From Planctomycetaceae bacterium (GTDB taxonomy: Bacteria > Planctomycetota > Planctomycetia > Pirellulales > Thermoguttaceae): a DNA stretch of 7,177 nt. The stretch is taken from the NCBI GenBank assembly GCA_031282385.1, contig JAITDV010000111.1, positions 1 to 7,177 on the forward strand, in the 5' to 3' direction. The position numbers were made by a program, and so were the translations under genes. The first letter of the stretch is position 1. Every line of letters starts with the position of its first letter. The notes below the pieces were generated by a model. It had not been told where the DNA came from. It ran no database searches and saw nothing but the letters and a program-made list of their open reading frames with translations. Below, piece after piece: positions 5,580 through 7,177 of this stretch.

Positions 5580-5617
5580 GGATTGATACGGTTGGTTTCA
5601 ATCCGGTTCGATACCGG
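5580..5617 (+). promoter_or_regulatory. Two overlapping hairpins in the leader of the 175-aa gene
   Basis: GGATTGA (5580-5586) pairs with TCAATCC (5598-5604) around an 11-base loop. CCGGT (5603-5607) pairs with ACCGG (5613-5617) around TCGAT. The stems share two bases (5603-5604), so they compete at the junction, as in a switch or attenuator. The segment also has two imperfect direct repeats, GGATTGATACGG and CCGGTTCGATACCGG. A T-run follows 9 bases later (CTTTTTTAGG). No known riboswitch class is recognised. Confidence 0.35.
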
Positions 5618-5649
5618 TGAAGTAACTTTTTTAGGTTGATTCAAGTTGT

Positions 5650-5666
5650 ATTATCGAATCGATAAT
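5650..5666. promoter_or_regulatory. Perfect 17-bp palindrome, candidate operator
   Basis: ATTATCGA-A-TCGATAAT has 8-bp perfect arms around a single base and lies 53 bp before the start of the 175-aa gene. The size and symmetry fit a dimeric repressor site. No regulator gene is present in the window to pair with it. Confidence 0.4.
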
Positions 5667-5719
5667 TTGTTTTTTTATTTACAATTCCTTTCACCCCCCA
5701 ACATTTTATTTTTTTACAG

Positions 5720-6247
5720 ATGCCTAATTCTTCAAATGAGCCTCATTTCGTGTCTCAAGTTGATATTGTACATTCGAATCTGCAACCGGAGCCGTTATCT
5801 AATCGGTTATCGGGTCAGAATCAGGAACCTCTTTCTGAGCTATGCCTTTTAATGCGGGAATTAATCGCTGCACAAGATAGACAAAATGCACTTTTAGAAG
5901 AACTAATTTCACAAACAGGTCAACATCAGCGGCGAAAAGCTGTGGAGTTAGCGTTGTGGAAACGTTCTAATCCGGAGTTATCGGAATTTTGCCGTAAAGC
6001 GGCGGTAAAGTTGGAACGAGTACAGACTGATTTATTATCGACGATTACGGAAGAGATTGATACTAATTCTGAATCGTTGCTGGAGAGTGAATATTGTCTC
6101 AATGAATTTGTTGACAGATTTGGTATGAAATTTGTCCAGTTAAATGCGCTGGTGCAAGTGTTGACGCAGCTTGGCAACGCTCCTGATATTCGGATACAAC
6201 GGAACAATGAGAGTGTTACAAAAAGAACGGTCAACGAGAAACATTGA
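5720..6247 (+). CDS. Helical coiled-coil protein of unknown function (175 aa)
   Basis: Residues 1-38 are rich in Pro, Ser, Asn and Gln and are probably disordered. Residues 40-70 (LCLLMRELIAAQDRQNALLEELISQ) form a likely coiled coil. Residues 73-151 are a longer helical domain with ELALWKRSNPELSEFCRKAA and NEFVDRFGMKFVQLNALVQVL. The tail is polar and basic. There is no signal peptide or membrane segment, so it is likely cytosolic and oligomeric. The pattern of 'LMRELIAAQDRQNALLEEL' plus 'WKRSNPELSEFCRKA' resembles a conserved planctomycete family as I remember it; no function is known to me. No ribosome site precedes the ATG; it is the first in frame and keeps the variable N-terminus. The leader has paired hairpins and a palindrome, so the gene may be regulated on its own. 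Confidence 0.82.
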   Translation: MPNSSNEPHFVSQVDIVHSNLQPEPLSNRLSGQNQEPLSELCLLMRELIAAQDRQNALLEELISQTGQHQRRKAVELALWKRSNPELSEFCRKAAVKLERVQTDLLSTITEEIDTNSESLLESEYCLNEFVDRFGMKFVQLNALVQVLTQLGNAPDIRIQRNNESVTKRTVNEKH

Positions 6248-6337
6248 GGTTAGAGAGATTTTTTGTTATTATTTTTTTGAACTATACACATTTTGGAATT
6301 ATATATTGACGATTCTAGTAAGTAATTTAAATTTTAT

Positions 6338-6361
6338 TCGATTTCGGTCAAATGAAATCGA
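6338..6361. terminator. Weak hairpin TCGATTTC/GAAATCGA after the 175-aa gene
   Basis: The arms of 8 bp are perfect and enclose an 8-base loop. The stem is AT-rich, lies about 90 bases past the stop codon and is followed by GTAAAATTGTTTTT rather than a clean T-run. It could be a poor terminator or simply a chance inverted repeat. Confidence 0.25.
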
Positions 6362-6482
6362 GTAAAATTGTTTTTGGTAAGGTATTTTAGAATCCCAATA
6401 TCAATAGATTTTGAAGTGTGATTGTTATATTGTTTAGGAGATGATTTTGCGATTTTTGCGGTTGTCTTTTATTTTAGTCATG

Positions 6483-6520
6483 GAGTTATTGCGTAATATG
6501 TTAAAAATTTGCAATAACTC
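6483..6520 (+). promoter_or_regulatory. 10-bp perfect inverted repeat upstream of the 61-aa gene
   Basis: GAGTTATTGC (6483-6492) is inverted exactly at 6511-6520 (GCAATAACTC) with 18 bases between. It ends 33 bp before the start codon. The core GCAATAAC reappears just after the stop codon at about 6743-6750. It may be an operator or an RNA hairpin in the leader. Confidence 0.4.
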
Positions 6521-6553
6521 TTCACCGTTAAATTTAGTCCAAACTTCAAAGAT

Positions 6554-6739
6554 ATGCCGAAGGTTCTTTGTATAATTTCGCTTTCGATATCGAGTATTGT
6601 GTTCCTGCTTTTTCTTTTGAGTTTAATTTTTGGAGTACCGTTTACGCGGGATGGCGGTATTTTGGTAAATATCGGATTTATTTTGGGTTCGATAACAATT
6701 GGAGTATATAGTGTGCTGACGTATTTCGAGGTGCGCTGA
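6554..6739 (+). CDS. Small two-helix membrane protein (61 aa)
   Basis: Almost the whole protein is two hydrophobic segments: about 4-27 (VLCIISLSISSIVFLLFLLS) and 36-57 (ILVNIGFILGSITIGVYSVL), joined by GVPFTRDGG. The layout MPKxLCI..., a GVPF turn, an IGFILG helix and a short charged end resembles a small planctomycete membrane protein family as I recall it, which favours a real gene over chance. The function is unknown; it should sit in the cytoplasmic membrane with a short basic tail. No Shine-Dalgarno is seen. The longer open frame on the opposite strand (6478-6768) is its shadow. A 10-bp inverted repeat lies just upstream. Confidence 0.7.
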   Translation: MPKVLCIISLSISSIVFLLFLLSLIFGVPFTRDGGILVNIGFILGSITIGVYSVLTYFEVR

Positions 6740-6795
6740 CTTGCAATAACCGACAATTTATCTGTCAATATCTGTGATAGTAAAGTACGTTTTTT

Positions 6796-6814
6796 CGTAA
6801 CTATTCAGTCGTGA
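6796..6814 (+). repeat. Short dispersed motif, full copy
   Basis: CGTAACTATTCAGTCGTGA matches the copy at 1125-1142 base for base over 18 positions. It lies 56 bp past the stop codon of the 61-aa gene and reads in the same sense as that gene. Confidence 0.65.
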
Positions 6815-6841
6815 TATTATTTTGTGTTATTGAAAATTTTC

Positions 6842-6870
6842 CGTCTCGTTGGGGACGGTATGTTGGTAGA
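6842..6870 (+). repeat. Hairpin repeat, copy 1 (CGTC...GACG + ATGTTGGT)
   Basis: CCGTCTC pairs with GGGGACGG (7 pairs including one G-T) and is followed by TATGTTGGTAGA. It is the direct counterpart of the inverted copy at 6942-6970. Confidence 0.6.
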
Positions 6871-6891
6871 AAGCGATGAGTCAAATTATAC

Positions 6892-6920
6892 GTGTCCCGT
6901 GCGGATGCAATGTTGGTAAA
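6892..6920 (+). repeat. Hairpin repeat, diverged copy 2
   Basis: GTGTCCCGTGCGGATG is followed by CAATGTTGGTAAA. It lies exactly 50 bp after copy 1 in the same orientation. The stem is largely lost while ATGTTGGT is kept. The stretch around it resembles 157-197 (GCGGAT, then TTGGT and AATTGTTGA). Confidence 0.45.
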
Positions 6921-6941
6921 GTTAATTGTTGATACCTGATT

Positions 6942-6970
6942 TCACCAACATTTCGTCCCTAACGGGACGA
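6942..6970 (-). repeat. Hairpin repeat, inverted copy 3
   Basis: TTCGTCCC (6952-6959) pairs perfectly with GGGACGAA (6964-6971) around TAAC. The minus strand reads into ATGTTGGTGA. Copies 1 and 3 face each other across copy 2. Confidence 0.65.
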
Positions 6971-6981
6971 ACATTTTAAAA

Positions 6982-7139
6982 CCGCGCGGAACAATATAAT
7001 TTTCCGAACGGCTCTAATATTCTAATCCTTATTTGTAAAATTCCCATTAGTAGCCAAAAATTCCTACTCAATGCGCACTTATGTTTGTTTGATATTTTCT
7101 TAATTTCACTATCGAAAGAATAGACCTTTTCTCTAACCT
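6982..7139 (-). repeat. Right arm of the long inverted repeat, interrupted by 103 bp
   Basis: Positions 6982-7018 and 7122-7139 together match the reverse complement of 109-163 with 3 mismatches in 55. The intervening 7019-7121 starts ATTCT and ends AGAAT, a 5-bp inverted pair, and is bordered by AAT on both sides. This fits a small insertion with a 3-bp target duplication, or a deletion between short repeats in the left arm. Confidence 0.7.
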
Positions 7140-7177
7140 AAAAATACATCAACGCAACAAAAAACCTACAACGAAAA

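Larger units (their letters stand above)
5192..5719. other. Spacer between hemL and the 175-aa gene
   Basis: This 528-bp stretch holds a family A copy (5327-5429), a hairpin pair (5580-5617) and a 17-bp palindrome (5650-5666). An open frame at 5237-5482 runs straight through the repeat and I do not accept it as a gene. I see no good intrinsic terminator for hemL. Confidence 0.6.
6248..6553. other. AT-rich spacer between the 175-aa and 61-aa genes
   Basis: This 306-bp stretch contains T-runs just after the 175-aa gene, one hairpin at 6338-6361 and another at 6483-6520. A 44-codon frame from 6441 overlaps the next gene and has no protein-like features. Nothing else is seen. Confidence 0.5.
6740..7177. 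other. Non-coding right end with repeats
   Basis: The 438 bp after the last gene carry the short motif (6796-6814), three copies of a hairpin-plus-ATGTTGGT repeat (6842-6970), the right arm of the long inverted repeat (6982-7139) and its 103-bp interruption. No gene is supported. Confidence 0.65.

Noticed and set aside
5603..5617. tRNA T-arm-like sequence CCGGTTCGATACCGG
   Set aside because: A TTCGA loop on a short stem is present, and TTACT/AGTAA could pair 84 bases apart, but no D-arm, anticodon arm or acceptor end fits, so it is not a tRNA.
6441..6575. 44-codon open frame starting at ATG after TTTAGGAG
   Set aside because: The AGGAG touches the ATG with no spacer, the frame overlaps the better-supported 61-aa gene and the peptide shows no domain or membrane pattern that makes sense.
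6478..6768. 96-codon open frame on the minus strand
   Set aside because: It is the antisense shadow of the 61-aa membrane protein, and its low-complexity Lys/Ile/Thr sequence looks like translated spacer.

Overview
The window most likely comes from a low-GC member of the Planctomycetota. This is inferred from three small or uncharacterised proteins (99, 175 and 61 aa) that resemble lineage-restricted planctomycete families as I remember them, from a HemL with planctomycete-like C-terminal wording (DWESAS, FFWNML, FPCSQFE), and from repeat-rich AT-rich spacers. Shine-Dalgarno sequences are mostly absent, as is common in that phylum; only the 99-aa gene has a clear one. No database search backs this placement.

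Layout. Positions 1-244 hold an imperfect 27-bp tandem repeat, a GC-rich hairpin and one arm of an inverted repeat whose partner lies at the far right end. Four genes on the minus strand follow: a two-helix membrane protein of unknown function (245-1069), a calcineurin-like metallophosphoesterase (1139-1651), a 6-pyruvoyl-tetrahydropterin-synthase-family enzyme (1781-2269) and a small conserved protein (2453-2752). A gene-free stretch of about 1 kb (2753-3799) is packed with copies of short dispersed repeats and separates this block from three genes on the plus strand: hemL (3800-5191), a helical protein of 175 aa (5720-6247) and a 61-aa two-helix membrane protein (6554-6739). The right end (6740-7177) is non-coding and carries a hairpin-repeat cluster and the other arm of the inverted repeat.

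Function. Two recognisable biosynthetic steps are present. HemL makes 5-aminolevulinate for tetrapyrroles. The pterin enzyme acts on dihydroneopterin triphosphate, and its active-site pattern (Glu kept, Cys missing) suggests a folate role rather than queuosine. The genes are spaced by 69-528 bp or more with repeats between them, so they do not look like one tight operon and nothing links them into a single pathway.

The most notable content is outside the genes. A family of roughly 100-bp elements (family A) with ACTGTTC-type inverted ends occurs about six times in 3.8 kb in both orientations. There is also a short GTAACTATTCAGTCGTG motif in at least five copies, a second repeat family with inverted ends, and a roughly 33-residue low-complexity insertion in HemL that is itself built from short DNA repeats. 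I saw no CRISPR array, transposase, toxin-antitoxin pair, rRNA or complete tRNA. I found no convincing new multi-gene system.
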